Shown: positions 1 through 8,186, numbered from the stretch's first letter. The stretch: DNA of 30,000 bases from Clostridia bacterium (GCA_900770605.1 CAAGKS010000040.1:1-30000); one strand, 5' to 3'. Numbers and translations: made by a program. The notes: generated from the sequence alone by a model not told the origin.

Positions 1-18
1 ACGACGCTCTTCCGATCT
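1..18 (+). other. Illumina adapter remnant at contig end
   Basis: Bases 1-18 read ACGACGCTCTTCCGATCT, identical over all 18 bases to the 3' end of the Illumina TruSeq universal adapter. This is library sequence, not genome. Genuine sequence probably begins after base 18. A near-complementary stretch lies at 54-65 (CAGATCGGAGCG), which resembles the reverse-complement adapter with three bases missing, so bases 19-65 should also be treated with caution. Confidence 0.93.
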
Positions 19-81
19 GCTCCTTTTGTGTTTTCTGATAATTCAGTATTTCACAGATCGGAGCGTTTTATTCATTTAAAA

Positions 82-1056
82 TTAAATCCAGGAAATTATA
101 AGCGCGAGCACGTAAACCACCGCGCAGGCTATCGCAGACGGAGTGCGGATAACGTCAAGATAAGAGCGCTTGACGTCCTGCTTTTTTTTGAGCAGAGGCA
201 TTCTGTAAGCGGCGGATTCACCGCGGTAGAGGTACTGCCGATATAGCTTTGACGCCTGTCCGCAGAATACCGCGGCAGATACGAAAAACAAAACGGCGGT
301 GAGGAACACGAAAAACGCAGGGCTTCCCGTAATACTGTAAAGCGCGCTCATATAAGGCTGAGCAAAGAGCCCGAAAAGGTTGTAAAGGAAATGTACTATC
401 ACAGCTCCAACGAGAGAGCGCGTCGCATAAAGCGTCAGCGCAAGTATCGCGCCTGCAAACAGATAAACGGGGAGATTTACGATATTGAAGTGCAAAAGCG
501 CAAACAACACCGAGCTTATTATTACGCTTCTCATAACGCCGCCTCGCTCGTACTCGCAGCAGAGTATTCCGCGATATACGAACTCCTCGCATATAGCAGG
601 GAGCGCGGCAAACGCGAGCGTAAGATAGAGCTTTGAGCCAACGGTGCCGTTGTCCTTGGAGATAAACGTGTCGTAGAGCGAGAAATTGTGTGAGAGACTG
701 TCAAGTCCGCCAAACAGTACGCTTATCAGCACGCCGCCCGATATCAGAACGAGCGTTGCGGATATCATAAACGGAATAGAATTGAATGCAGGGAGCGTCA
801 GGCGAAGCTTTGAGGTATATTTTTCGCCGCTGAATTTGCACCAAAGCGCGCCGGGCAGCAAAAATATCATCATCTGCAATATTACTATGCTGAAATATTC
901 ATTTTCGCGGTTTATAAATGCAAGGTCGATAACTCGTGAGAGCAGCATAAGAACGTACGTGGCAAGCACAAGCACGGTGGGCTGAAGCACCACGGTCTTG
1001 GTCTCGTTGCTCGTGTTCTTTATCCTTTTGATCTTGTCTGCGATAAACTTTTTCAA
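82..1056 (-). CDS. CPBP family intramembrane metalloprotease (CAAX protease-like)
   Basis: A 324-residue multi-pass membrane protein with the three signatures of the CPBP/Abi family: EEFVYR (Glu157, Glu158, Arg162), a second motif with His189 in LLHFN, and a third with His221 and Asn225 in VHFLYN. These residues form the metal-dependent active site inside the membrane in this family. Hydrophobic segments run through most of the chain from about residue 25. The start is a TTG at 1056 that overlaps the stop of the upstream cyclo-ligase gene as TTGA, which suggests translational coupling; there is no closely spaced Shine-Dalgarno. It is the last gene of the hisS operon. Substrate unknown: bacterial members are variously linked to peptide maturation, immunity to bacteriocins or membrane stress, and nothing here decides between them. 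The stop lies only 64 bases from the adapter at the contig end. Confidence 0.9.
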   Translation of the reverse strand: MKKFIADKIKRIKNTSNETKTVVLQPTVLVLATYVLMLLSRVIDLAFINRENEYFSIVILQMMIFLLPGALWCKFSGEKYTSKLRLTLPAFNSIPFMISATLVLISGGVLISVLFGGLDSLSHNFSLYDTFISKDNGTVGSKLYLTLAFAALPAICEEFVYRGILCCEYERGGVMRSVIISSVLFALLHFNIVNLPVYLFAGAILALTLYATRSLVGAVIVHFLYNLFGLFAQPYMSALYSITGSPAFFVFLTAVLFFVSAAVFCGQASKLYRQYLYRGESAAYRMPLLKKKQDVKRSYLDVIRTPSAIACAVVYVLALIISWI

Positions 1057-1631
1057 GAGATTATGCTCGTTCCTTTCTCCGTGACTATAATGTCAACGGG
1101 AATATCCGTGCTTTCGCGCGGAAGCTCTTCTGCCATGCAGCAGCTATATATCACGCCGATCCTGTGGACGTCATTGTCCTCGAAAAATCGGTCGTAGTAT
1201 CCCTTTCCGTATCCCAAGCGGTATCCGCGCTTATCTATGGCGAGCGCAGGAGTAAGACATACTGCTCCTGCAAAATCGCAAACAGCTTCGTTTGCGCTAG
1301 GCGGCTCTCCGATGCCGTAAGCACCTGCCGAGAGCTCGGATAAGGACGATATCAGCTTGAATTCAAGGTGTGTGCTTTGTGTGTGCGAGATAGGGAAGGC
1401 AACGCGTCGCCCTTCTTCCAAGAGCCGAGCCACGAGTGGCTCAAGCGAGGGCTCTCCTCTCACCGCGCAAAAGCAGAGCACGGTGTCAAAGCTCGCAACG
1501 GCATTGTAAAGTCCGTCGCATATCTGCGCGTCAAAGCACAGCTTTTGGTCAGGACATAGAAGCGCGCGCTTTTGCAAAAAGTAAAGTCGCGCGTTTTTCT
1601 TGTCCGTAAGCTCAATCGGCGATAACGGCAT
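1053..1631 (-). CDS. 5-formyltetrahydrofolate cyclo-ligase
   Basis: This 192-residue protein matches the MTHFS/YgfA family, which converts 5-formyl-THF to 5,10-methenyl-THF using ATP, returning a storage folate to one-carbon metabolism in the cytoplasm. The diagnostic block RGYRLGYGKGYYDRFF lies at about residues 135-150 and forms the phosphate-binding and folate site. The N-terminal helix (KKNARLYFLQKRALL) corresponds to the conserved Lys/Arg-rich start of the family. Length is typical. The ATG at 1631 overlaps the end of the DJ-1 gene by 20 bases and the stop overlaps the CPBP start by four bases, so it sits in a tight operon. One could argue for a start a few residues later, but no better start codon is seen. 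Confidence 0.92.
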   Translation of the reverse strand: MPLSPIELTDKKNARLYFLQKRALLCPDQKLCFDAQICDGLYNAVASFDTVLCFCAVRGEPSLEPLVARLLEEGRRVAFPISHTQSTHLEFKLISSLSELSAGAYGIGEPPSANEAVCDFAGAVCLTPALAIDKRGYRLGYGKGYYDRFFEDNDVHRIGVIYSCCMAEELPRESTDIPVDIIVTEKGTSIIS

Positions 1632-2151
1632 GGCGTAGCTCGTCAGCGTATTTTTCGCCGCGGAATATCTTAACTATTTCAAGTCCCATCTCAAGCGCCG
1701 CTCCCATACCCTTGGCGGTGATCACCCTGCCGTCCACAACGACCTTGCCCTCAGGTATGGTTGCGCCCGTAAGGCGATCCTCAAAGCCGGGATAGCATAC
1801 GGCGCTCTTGCCGCGAAGCAGCCCACAGTCGCCAAGTATTGACGGCGCGGCGCATATAGCGGCGATATATTTTTTGTTGTCCGAGGCATACGCGAGAGCG
1901 TCCATAACCACCTTGCTCTCGGCAAGGTTGAGCGTTCCGGGCATGCCACCGGGGAGAAATATCATTTCAAGATCAGCATCGGAAAATTCGGTATCCGAAA
2001 TATCAGCGCAGACAGTTATGCCGTGAGCGCCCGTTATCTGCTTTTTGCCAACTCCAACCGTTGTGACGGCGAGCTCGGCGCGTCTGAACAGATCAAGCGG
2101 ACAAAGCGCTTCTATCTCCTCAAAGCCGTCAGCTAAAAACATATAGATCAT
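1612..2151 (-). CDS. DJ-1/PfpI family protein
   Basis: A 179-residue cytoplasmic protein of the DJ-1 subgroup (YajL/ThiJ/PARK7-like). Visible hallmarks are the N-terminal strand with DGFEEIEA (Glu11-Glu12, equivalent to DJ-1 Glu18), the PGGMPGTLNL turn, and the nucleophile elbow AAICAAPSIL with Cys100 in the position of DJ-1 Cys106. Family members have been reported as protein or nucleotide deglycases, glyoxalases or oxidative-stress chaperones; the exact reaction cannot be read from sequence. The start at 2151 has GAGAGG six bases upstream; a second Met three codons in is less well spaced. It lies 26 bases after hisS and overlaps the cyclo-ligase gene, so it is co-transcribed with both. Confidence 0.9.
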   Translation of the reverse strand: MIYMFLADGFEEIEALCPLDLFRRAELAVTTVGVGKKQITGAHGITVCADISDTEFSDADLEMIFLPGGMPGTLNLAESKVVMDALAYASDNKKYIAAICAAPSILGDCGLLRGKSAVCYPGFEDRLTGATIPEGKVVVDGRVITAKGMGAALEMGLEIVKIFRGEKYADELRHAVIAD

Positions 2152-2177
2152 ATAATACCTCTCGTTGCTACAATATC

Positions 2178-3479
2178 TTATTTTGCAAAATACTCGTCAA
2201 GCTTCTCTATGGAGACCTCACTCTCCTCGCGGCTCTCAAGGTCCTTTATCTTGACGATACCGCCCTCAAGCTCACTGCCGCCCATTATTACGATGTGGCT
2301 GTAATGACCCTTGATAGCGTAGTCGATCTGCTTGCCGAATTTCTTTGAGCCGAGATAAAGCGCGGTGGTGATGCCGAGAGACTGAATCTTTTCAGTAAGC
2401 TCAAGATATTTTACGTAGGGCACGTCGTCGAAGCGTGTGACGAGCACCTTTACCTCGTTTTTGTAAAGATCGGGAACGAGGCCGTGAGTAACGAGGAAGT
2501 TTTCAAGCGTAACGTCGCCCATTCCGTATCCAACTCCCGAAACCTTTGCATTCTTAACGAAAAGTCCTACGAGGTTGTCGTATCTGCCGCCGCCAAACAT
2601 AGCGCGATTGTTCTCGGGAGCGTTGTCGAATACCTCGAACACCGTTCCCGTGTAATAATCAAGTCCTCTGATGATGCCGAAATCAAATACACAGTACTTT
2701 TCAAGTCCTGTTGCGCGGAGCGCGGCAAAGAGGTCGCAAAGCTCGCGTGAGCCCTGACTGTCGGGGCAGAGAGTAGTAGCCTCTTCGACGTTCATAGTGT
2801 AGAGCGCGTCTATCTTTGCAAGCTTGTCCGCGTCAAGTCCGAGCGCGAACATATCTTTCTCGTAGGACTCGCGGCTCACCTTGTTCTTGCGGTCAACTAT
2901 CTTTGATACCTTCTTAGTGCCTTCCTCGTCCGTGCCTGCTATTGCGGCGATAACGTCGTTGAAGAAGCGGCGGTTGTTGATGCGGACGGTGAACATAGTC
3001 TCGTCAGCGTCAAACGCCTTCATAACGTTGATAGCGCTTGTGATAACGTCAAGGTCAGCCTCGTACGTGTCACAGCCGAAAACGTCAACGTTGAGCTGCC
3101 AGAACTCGCGCAGACGTCCGCGCTGAGTTGCTTCGTAGCGGTACATATTGGGCATGGAGAACCAGCGCAGAGGGAAGGACAGCTCGTTCATTTTAGCCGC
3201 AACCATACGAGCCACCGTGGGCGTCATTTCGGGGCGGATAGCGAGAGAACGGTCAGCTCTGTCAAGGAAATTATAGGTCTGCTTGGTCGCGATCTCCTCG
3301 CCGCTCTTTGCGGCGTAAAGCTCGAGAGATTCAAGCATAGGTCCGTTATATTCTTCAAAAGCCGCGAGCTCAAGCGTCTGGCGGATCTTTCCAAAAAACC
3401 AGTTGCGAAGGCGCATATCATCGGGATAAAAATCACGTGTACCCTTATATGGTTGTGTTGATAAAAGCTGTGCGCACAT
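2178..3479 (-). CDS. hisS: Histidine--tRNA ligase
   Basis: A 433-residue class II aminoacyl-tRNA synthetase that charges tRNA-His. It shows the N-terminal KGTRDFYP block, motif 2 (RWFSMPNMYRYEATQRGRLREFWQ), the histidine-specific GLDYYTG box, motif 3 in MFGGGRYDNL, and a C-terminal anticodon-binding domain from about residue 335. Length is normal. The ATG at 3479 is preceded by GAAAGGAC with about nine bases of spacing. The promoter at 3524-3552 leaves a leader of only about 40 bases, too short for a T-box, so tRNA-sensing antitermination is not evident here. It is the first gene of the four-gene minus-strand operon. In many Bacillota hisS is followed by aspS; here it is followed by a DJ-1 gene. 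Confidence 0.97.
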   Translation of the reverse strand: MCAQLLSTQPYKGTRDFYPDDMRLRNWFFGKIRQTLELAAFEEYNGPMLESLELYAAKSGEEIATKQTYNFLDRADRSLAIRPEMTPTVARMVAAKMNELSFPLRWFSMPNMYRYEATQRGRLREFWQLNVDVFGCDTYEADLDVITSAINVMKAFDADETMFTVRINNRRFFNDVIAAIAGTDEEGTKKVSKIVDRKNKVSRESYEKDMFALGLDADKLAKIDALYTMNVEEATTLCPDSQGSRELCDLFAALRATGLEKYCVFDFGIIRGLDYYTGTVFEVFDNAPENNRAMFGGGRYDNLVGLFVKNAKVSGVGYGMGDVTLENFLVTHGLVPDLYKNEVKVLVTRFDDVPYVKYLELTEKIQSLGITTALYLGSKKFGKQIDYAIKGHYSHIVIMGGSELEGGIVKIKDLESREESEVSIEKLDEYFAK

Positions 3480-3523
3480 TTTTTAAAAGTCCTTTCAAAA
3501 ACTACAAATAAATATTCATAATC

Positions 3524-3552
3524 ATTATATCACGCTTTAAAACTTTTGTCAA
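3524..3552 (-). promoter_or_regulatory. SigA promoter of the hisS operon
   Basis: On the minus strand, TTGACA (3552-3547) and TATAAT (3529-3524) are both perfect consensus and separated by 17 bases. The -10 is extended by TGA directly before it. It lies 45 bases upstream of the hisS start. Confidence 0.9.
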
Positions 3553-3700
3553 TAATCAAGCGGCGCGCTTTTGCCCGATTTTCATATTTTCGGATCTGCG
3601 GACGGAATGCGCAGACCCACTTTCCAAAGACGCGAACTTTTTTACAAAAAAACAGTAAAAAAATTCAAAATAAGTACACAGATTTATGATATTATGTAAT

Positions 3701-3716
3701 AAGTATAGTTATACTT
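3701..3716. repeat. Short inverted repeat before the ABC gene
   Basis: AAGTATA (3701-3707) and TATACTT (3710-3716) form a dyad with a two-base centre, eight bases before the GGGGG Shine-Dalgarno of the ABC gene. It could be a repressor operator or a 5' mRNA structure. A TATGAT at 3685-3690 may be the -10 element, which would put the dyad just after the transcription start, but no convincing -35 is seen. Confidence 0.4.
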
Positions 3717-3736
3717 TTGACACGGGGGTGTGTAAT

Positions 3737-4705
3737 TTGGTAGAGATCAAGGATCTGACTGCCGTTTTGGGCGGTAAAAATATAATAGACGGAATATCCC
3801 TCAGCTTTGACAAAAAGGGAGTATATGCGGTGCTTTGCGCCTCTGAGGAGCAAAAGACTGCGCTCGCGGAGCTGATAGTGGGATGTAAGGACGCGGACTC
3901 GGGTGAGGTGCGTATCGGCGGCGAGGTTATGTCGAGCGATAACGTAGCCCTCAAAAAGAAGGTAAGGCTCGCGCCCTCGGCATCGTTTTGCTACGGTGAC
4001 GTAAGCCCTTACGAGCATATTCAATTCGTGGGTACGGCTATCGGCGTGGAGCGCGAAAAGCTTGCAAGACAGGTGGAGGAGGCGATAGAGCTGCTCGGAC
4101 TTGCGCAGGTAAAGCATAAGCCTGTCTGCGCGCTTACCGAGGGGCAGAAATGCCGCGTCAGCCTTGCCGCTTCTCTTATCGGCAACCCCGACGTCATAGT
4201 GATAGATTCCGCGTTTGATGCCGTTGGCACTAAAACGCAGGAGGATATGTACGAGCTTCTCGATATGCTCGGCGGCATCAAGACCGTGATACTGATAAGC
4301 TCAAAGCCCGCCCTCGTCAAGCGCCTTTGCGAGCGCGTGGCGCTTATGGCAAACGGAAGGATAGTGCTCTCTGACAGGGTAGCCGATATCGAGGCTAAGA
4401 TAAACGATACGGCGCAGACCAAGATAAGCGTGCGCGGCAACGCGGATACGGTGCTTGGCGCGATACGCGCGATGAGCGGTGTCAATGACGTAAAGCTGAT
4501 AAGAGCCTCTCGTGATAAGGTCTGCGAGATAGAGATAGAGCACGAATACGATGCCTTCATAAAGGACAGACTTTTCACCGCTCTTGCGGCGATAAACGCG
4601 CCGATGCTTTCCTCGGCAACTGTGGCGCTCTCACTTGACGACGTTTTTTATACGTTGTGTGTCCGCGCAGAGAAGAGCAAGGACGCCAAGGAGGCAAGAA
4701 GATGA
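3737..4705 (+). CDS. GldA-like ABC transporter ATP-binding protein, degenerate ATPase site
   Basis: A 322-residue ABC-type nucleotide-binding domain with a C-terminal extension, the layout of GldA/CcmA-type subunits that partner ABC-2 permeases. The TTG at 3737 is chosen because GGGGG at 3724-3728 gives eight-base spacing; an ATG at 3686 lies inside the putative promoter. The fold is recognisable, but the catalytic set is eroded. The P-loop reads CASEEQKTAL (residues 34-43), so its glycines are gone although Lys40 and Thr41 remain. The Q-loop Gln is replaced in LAPSAS, the signature is LTEGQ, Walker B is VIVIDSAF with Ser158 in place of the catalytic Glu, and the switch His is Lys190. The protein may bind ATP weakly or act as a non-hydrolysing scaffold; no second ATPase gene is next to it. 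It overlaps the permease gene by four bases (ATGA). Confidence 0.85.
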   Translation: MVEIKDLTAVLGGKNIIDGISLSFDKKGVYAVLCASEEQKTALAELIVGCKDADSGEVRIGGEVMSSDNVALKKKVRLAPSASFCYGDVSPYEHIQFVGTAIGVEREKLARQVEEAIELLGLAQVKHKPVCALTEGQKCRVSLAASLIGNPDVIVIDSAFDAVGTKTQEDMYELLDMLGGIKTVILISSKPALVKRLCERVALMANGRIVLSDRVADIEAKINDTAQTKISVRGNADTVLGAIRAMSGVNDVKLIRASRDKVCEIEIEHEYDAFIKDRLFTALAAINAPMLSSATVALSLDDVFYTLCVRAEKSKDAKEARR

Positions 4706-7011
4706 AAACAGTATTTATCCGCGAGCTTCTGCTCGCCATCAGACGCCTTGCTTCCTATATAACTATCGGCGTCTGCGCGCTACTTACTTCAATATTTTTT
4801 ATAACCTCAAATCTTACCTATACAGCCACGACGATAGCCGCGGTGGTGTCCTTCGCCCAGCTTGTATCTGCGGCGGCGATGCCTATATTTGCGGTCATCG
4901 TATTTTCCCCCTCAAAAAAATCAAATTCGGACGTATTTTACGATATGCTCCCCTTGAAGAGCGGGGATATATTCTTTGGTAAATATCTTGCCGCCCTCTC
5001 GCTCTTTGCAATCTCGGCAGCGCCTATGCTGTTCTATCCTCTTATCGCAGGCGCTTTTGGAGCGGTGGATCACGCGCAATGCTACCTGCTTATTTTGGTG
5101 TACGTGCTCTCGGAGGCGGCATTTTTGGCAGTTTGCTCTGCGGTATGCATCGCGCTGAGAAGATCTTCGAAATACGTATCCCTTGCGGTATCCTACGCCG
5201 TAGGACTTGTGATGCTGTTCTCGGGAATTGCAAACGTGGTGCTTTCGGTAAAGCCCGTGGTATCTCTTGTGCTTTTCGCGGTGCTCATAGCAGCCGCGGC
5301 GGCGCTTATATTCATTATTACTCGTAAGATAGCGCTCAGTATCGGTGTTTTTGCGGCGCTTGAGGGACTTTTGTTCGCGCTTTATTTTGTAAAGCCCGAT
5401 ATCTTCGTTTGCGGATTTGAGCGTTTTCTTGACGCCGTCTCCGTGTTTGACCGTATTTCCGTATTCACCTCGGGAATTTTCGACGTAAGCGCGATAGTAT
5501 TTTACGTTTGCGCTATCGCGGCGCTCGTGTTTATCGCTTACCGCGCGTTCGTCAAAAAACGCTCGTCCCGCGCCGTGAAGGGCGCGATCTCCGCCACGCT
5601 CTCCGTGCTTGTTATCGTGGCGATGGTGCTTGGAAACGTTGCACTTTATTTCCTGCCGCATAACGTCATCATGTCGGATATGACCGTGTCGAGCCGAAAC
5701 AGTGTCGGCAATAAGGCGCAGAGGTATCTTGCCGAGGTCGACGAGCCTGTTACTATATACCTGCTTGAGCCTACGGGAGCGGTAGATTACGAGCTGTATC
5801 TCGCAAGCTTAGCGGCGTGCAGCCCCAACCTCACCGTTGAGAAGATATACTACAACAACACGCCCGAGTTTTATTCCGAGCGCGGAATAAGCTTTGACTC
5901 CGCTAACAGTCTTTATATCGAGAGCGCAAGGCGAGGAGATTATCTGAGTTATCTTAATCTTTTCAGCTATACGAACTCGGAGCTTGGACTTAGCGGTATG
6001 TCTATCAGCGAATATCAGTATTACTATAACCTGTTTTCCTCAAATAGCTCTTATTCGAGCTATTTGTCCGTGCTTTTGTATAACACCGTTGAGAATTATA
6101 ATGCGGACGCTATGATCTGTGCGCTCGTTGAGTACGTCACTAAGGACGTGATCCCCACGAGCTATTACCTCACAGGTCATGGCGAGAGAGCGTTTGAGGA
6201 GCAGAACGGCGCATTTTCAGGCGTTGGACTTTACACCTGCACGCTCGAGGACGGCGTTCCCGCGGATGCGGCAAGTATTCTCATAAACGCGCCTACGTCG
6301 GATATCAGCGAGGCAGAGAGGGACGCGCTTCTCGGATTCCTTGAGAGAGGCGGAGAGATCACGTTTATCACCACTCCCGAGAATATCGCTATGCCTAATC
6401 TTATGGCGATACTTGCAGAGTACGGAATGAGCGCAACTGCGGATATAGTTACCGTTGAAAAGACCACCGCCGAAAAGACGTCCGAGGGTGATGATCAGAG
6501 CGAGGAAGATAGCGGGGAAGAGGACGGGAAGGAAATGACCTCGGAGCTCACTCCCGTTATAAATACTCAAAGTGACGTAATGGAGGTCTTTGGCGACTCC
6601 GACTATACTTTTTCTGTAAAGGACGCCAACGCGATAGTTACTGATGACAGCGCAAAGCCTGCCTTGATACTCACTCCCTTACTCGTTGCAGTTGACGGCG
6701 AGACCCAATATACTATCGCTTGCTCTGCGGAGACCGCGGCAGGCGCGAGAATAGCTTGGTTTACGGGAGCCGAGTCATATAACGATGCAAAGAGCCTCGC
6801 GCGTTTCGGGCCGATATACGCGTCCGCTTGGACTATCATCAAATATGAGAGCGACGTAACCGGAATTGAGTCTGTGGTTTACGAGCCGCTTGCTACGGCT
6901 ATCACCTCAAAGGGCAAGGTGGCTGCTGCGGCATTGCTAATAATTGCGCCGCTCGCGTTCGTTATATATGGCGCGGTAAGCTGCACGCGCCGCAGAAGGA
7001 TCAAGGCCTGA
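4702..7011 (+). CDS. Fused ABC-2 permease / GldG-like extracytoplasmic protein
   Basis: A 769-residue membrane protein starting at ATG 4702, with AAGGAGG seven bases upstream. The first 245 or so residues form about six membrane helices of ABC-2 permease type. More helices follow to about residue 320, then a large soluble region (about 325-735) like the GldG/IFT52-type 'uncharacterised ABC transport system' domain, with the characteristic YYLTGHGERAF block, and a C-terminal membrane helix near 740-760. Residues about 588-613 are an acidic low-complexity linker rich in Glu, Asp and Ser. In Bacteroidetes, GldF and GldG are separate gliding and secretion proteins; this single-chain fusion resembles Clostridia homologues of unknown substrate. 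Its ATPase partner is the preceding gene, which looks catalytically impaired. A strong terminator follows, so this is a two-gene transcript. Confidence 0.85.
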   Translation: MKTVFIRELLLAIRRLASYITIGVCALLTSIFFITSNLTYTATTIAAVVSFAQLVSAAAMPIFAVIVFSPSKKSNSDVFYDMLPLKSGDIFFGKYLAALSLFAISAAPMLFYPLIAGAFGAVDHAQCYLLILVYVLSEAAFLAVCSAVCIALRRSSKYVSLAVSYAVGLVMLFSGIANVVLSVKPVVSLVLFAVLIAAAAALIFIITRKIALSIGVFAALEGLLFALYFVKPDIFVCGFERFLDAVSVFDRISVFTSGIFDVSAIVFYVCAIAALVFIAYRAFVKKRSSRAVKGAISATLSVLVIVAMVLGNVALYFLPHNVIMSDMTVSSRNSVGNKAQRYLAEVDEPVTIYLLEPTGAVDYELYLASLAACSPNLTVEKIYYNNTPEFYSERGISFDSANSLYIESARRGDYLSYLNLFSYTNSELGLSGMSISEYQYYYNLFSSNSSYSSYLSVLLYNTVENYNADAMICALVEYVTKDVIPTSYYLTGHGERAFEEQNGAFSGVGLYTCTLEDGVPADAASILINAPTSDISEAERDALLGFLERGGEITFITTPENIAMPNLMAILAEYGMSATADIVTVEKTTAEKTSEGDDQSEEDSGEEDGKEMTSELTPVINTQSDVMEVFGDSDYTFSVKDANAIVTDDSAKPALILTPLLVAVDGETQYTIACSAETAAGARIAWFTGAESYNDAKSLARFGPIYASAWTIIKYESDVTGIESVVYEPLATAITSKGKVAAAALLIIAPLAFVIYGAVSCTRRRRIKA

Positions 7012-7052
7012 GCGCAGATCCGAAGATCCTTTGATAACGTATAAATAAAATC

Positions 7053-7088
7053 GGTGGAGCACCCGTTTTCTCGGGCGCTCCACCTTTT
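7053..7088 (+). terminator. Rho-independent terminator after the ABC-2/GldG gene
   Basis: GGTGGAGC (7053-7060) pairs with GCTCCACC (7077-7084), continued inside by CCCG/CGGG. A short T-run follows at 7085-7088. Confidence 0.9.
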
Positions 7089-7152
7089 ATCATATATTCA
7101 TACGAATAATATTCCTGCGGTTTAGCGTGATGTCCCCAGGCGGACAAATTAT

Positions 7153-7187
7153 GCATCGAGATAAATCCCTTGCGGGATTTTCGATGC
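7153..7187. repeat. Long bulged inverted repeat upstream of spoIIGA
   Basis: GCATCGA (7153-7159) pairs with TCGATGC (7181-7187), and AAATCCC (7163-7169) pairs with GGGATTT (7174-7180) around a TTGC loop, with a three-base bulge (GAT) on the left arm only. That is 14 paired bases in a 35-base element, without a T-run, so it is not a classical terminator. It lies between the preceding terminator and the spoIIGA promoter. Ten bases upstream is a GACAAATTAT copy that recurs at the promoter -35 region. Confidence 0.6.
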
Positions 7188-7252
7188 TAAGAACATCAGA
7201 CTTTTGCAGGAATTTTTTTATTCTCAAATATTTTTCACTCTCTCGCCCGATT

Positions 7253-7285
7253 ATGACAAATTATTCGCTCCCACGGGTGTATAAT
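7253..7285 (+). promoter_or_regulatory. spoIIGA-sigE promoter with 21-base spacer and 0A-like box
   Basis: A perfect TATAAT (7280-7285) is preceded at 21 bases by ATGACA (7253-7258). TGACAAA at 7254-7260 differs at one position from the Spo0A box TGNCGAA and overlaps the -35. The B. subtilis spoIIG promoter is known for the same features: SigA hexamers too far apart (22 bases) and a Spo0A site at the -35. The match is by eye; Spo0A control is inferred. Confidence 0.65.
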
Positions 7286-7313
7286 GTTTGTACGAAAGGA
7301 AAGGAATAAAAAA

Positions 7314-8174
7314 ATGAGTCAAACTGTTTACATAGATCTGTTCTTTATGATAAATTTCAGCATGGATTTTCTGTGCTTTTTCCTCACCTGTCAGCTACTT
7401 AGCGCACGGTTTAAGGTGGGCAGGGTGATATGCGCCTCGGCGATAGGCGGAATATATGCCTGCACGGCGCTCTTTATAGAGATCGGCAGTGCGGGGGCGA
7501 TACTTATAGATATAATTATGTGCGCGCTCATGTGCACCGTAGCGTTTATCGGTACTGCTCCGCTGATTTCCTCTACCGCCGTTTACGTTGCGGTGTCAAT
7601 GACACTCGGCGGATTTATGACCGCGATATTCTCGCTTCTCAACAAAGCCGACCTTCCGCTCGGTAGCGTAGAGGGTGATGGGATATCCGCGTGGGCGCTG
7701 GCGATACTTGCGGCGGTAAGCGCGCTCATTACGTATCTTGGCGGCAAATTTTTCAAAAAAAGAGTTGCGCGGAGATATGCTAACGTAAGGATCAGAATGG
7801 GGGATAAGCAGGTAACGCTCAAGGCGTTTTGCGATACGGGTAATCTTTTACGAGATCCTATCACCTCGCGTCCGTGCATAGTCGCGGATATAGACGCGCT
7901 TGGAGATCTGATACCCGCGCCGATAGCCGAGGTGGCGCGCGGAGCAAGCGTGGCTCAGTTTTCCTCGCTCGCCTCTGACGAGGCGCGCAGAATGCGCCTC
8001 ATACCCACAAAGACCGCCACCAATGCCTCAATGCTCGTGGCGATGCGCGTGGACGGAATATTCATAGAAGAGGATACGAGCCTCAAGGAGCTTGACGCGC
8101 TTCTCGCGCTCTCTTCTGCGGGGGAATTTGACGGCGACTGTCAGGCGTTGCTTCCCGCAACGCTGCTGATGTGA
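7314..8174 (+). CDS. spoIIGA: Sigma-E processing peptidase SpoIIGA
   Basis: A 286-residue protein with the SpoIIGA layout: an N-terminal membrane domain of about five helices (residues 4-145), beginning VYIDLFFMINFSMDFL, and a C-terminal aspartic-protease-like domain with KAFCDTGNLLRDP, placing the catalytic Asp at 174. In B. subtilis this enzyme sits in the mother-cell side of the sporulation septum and cleaves the pro-sequence of pro-SigE when signalled by forespore SpoIIR. The ATG at 7314 is used because AAGGAAAGGAA lies just upstream; an in-frame ATG at 7284 falls inside the promoter -10. The gene ends 12 bases before sigE, and both are controlled by the promoter at 7253-7285. The catalytic Asp and both domains appear intact. 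Confidence 0.95.
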   Translation: MSQTVYIDLFFMINFSMDFLCFFLTCQLLSARFKVGRVICASAIGGIYACTALFIEIGSAGAILIDIIMCALMCTVAFIGTAPLISSTAVYVAVSMTLGGFMTAIFSLLNKADLPLGSVEGDGISAWALAILAAVSALITYLGGKFFKKRVARRYANVRIRMGDKQVTLKAFCDTGNLLRDPITSRPCIVADIDALGDLIPAPIAEVARGASVAQFSSLASDEARRMRLIPTKTATNASMLVAMRVDGIFIEEDTSLKELDALLALSSAGEFDGDCQALLPATLLM

Positions 8175-8186
8175 GGGGGTGAGGGA

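Noticed and set aside
3480..3523. Possible T-box leader for hisS
   Set aside because: The promoter lies 45 bases before the start codon, so there is no room for a T-box, and no specifier or antiterminator pattern is seen.
3580..3640. Stem-like TCTGCG/CGCAGA pairing between hisS and the ABC gene
   Set aside because: Only six pairs, no T-run on either strand and no gene ending there; the region holds nothing else I can support.
4921..5661. 246-codon minus-strand frame inside the ABC-2/GldG gene
   Set aside because: Its Lys/Arg/His-rich translation is typical of a shadow of a hydrophobic membrane protein; the sense frame is well supported.
7127..7309. 60-codon plus-strand frame upstream of spoIIGA
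   Set aside because: It runs through the inverted repeat and the spoIIGA promoter, has no Shine-Dalgarno, and the translation has no recognisable features.
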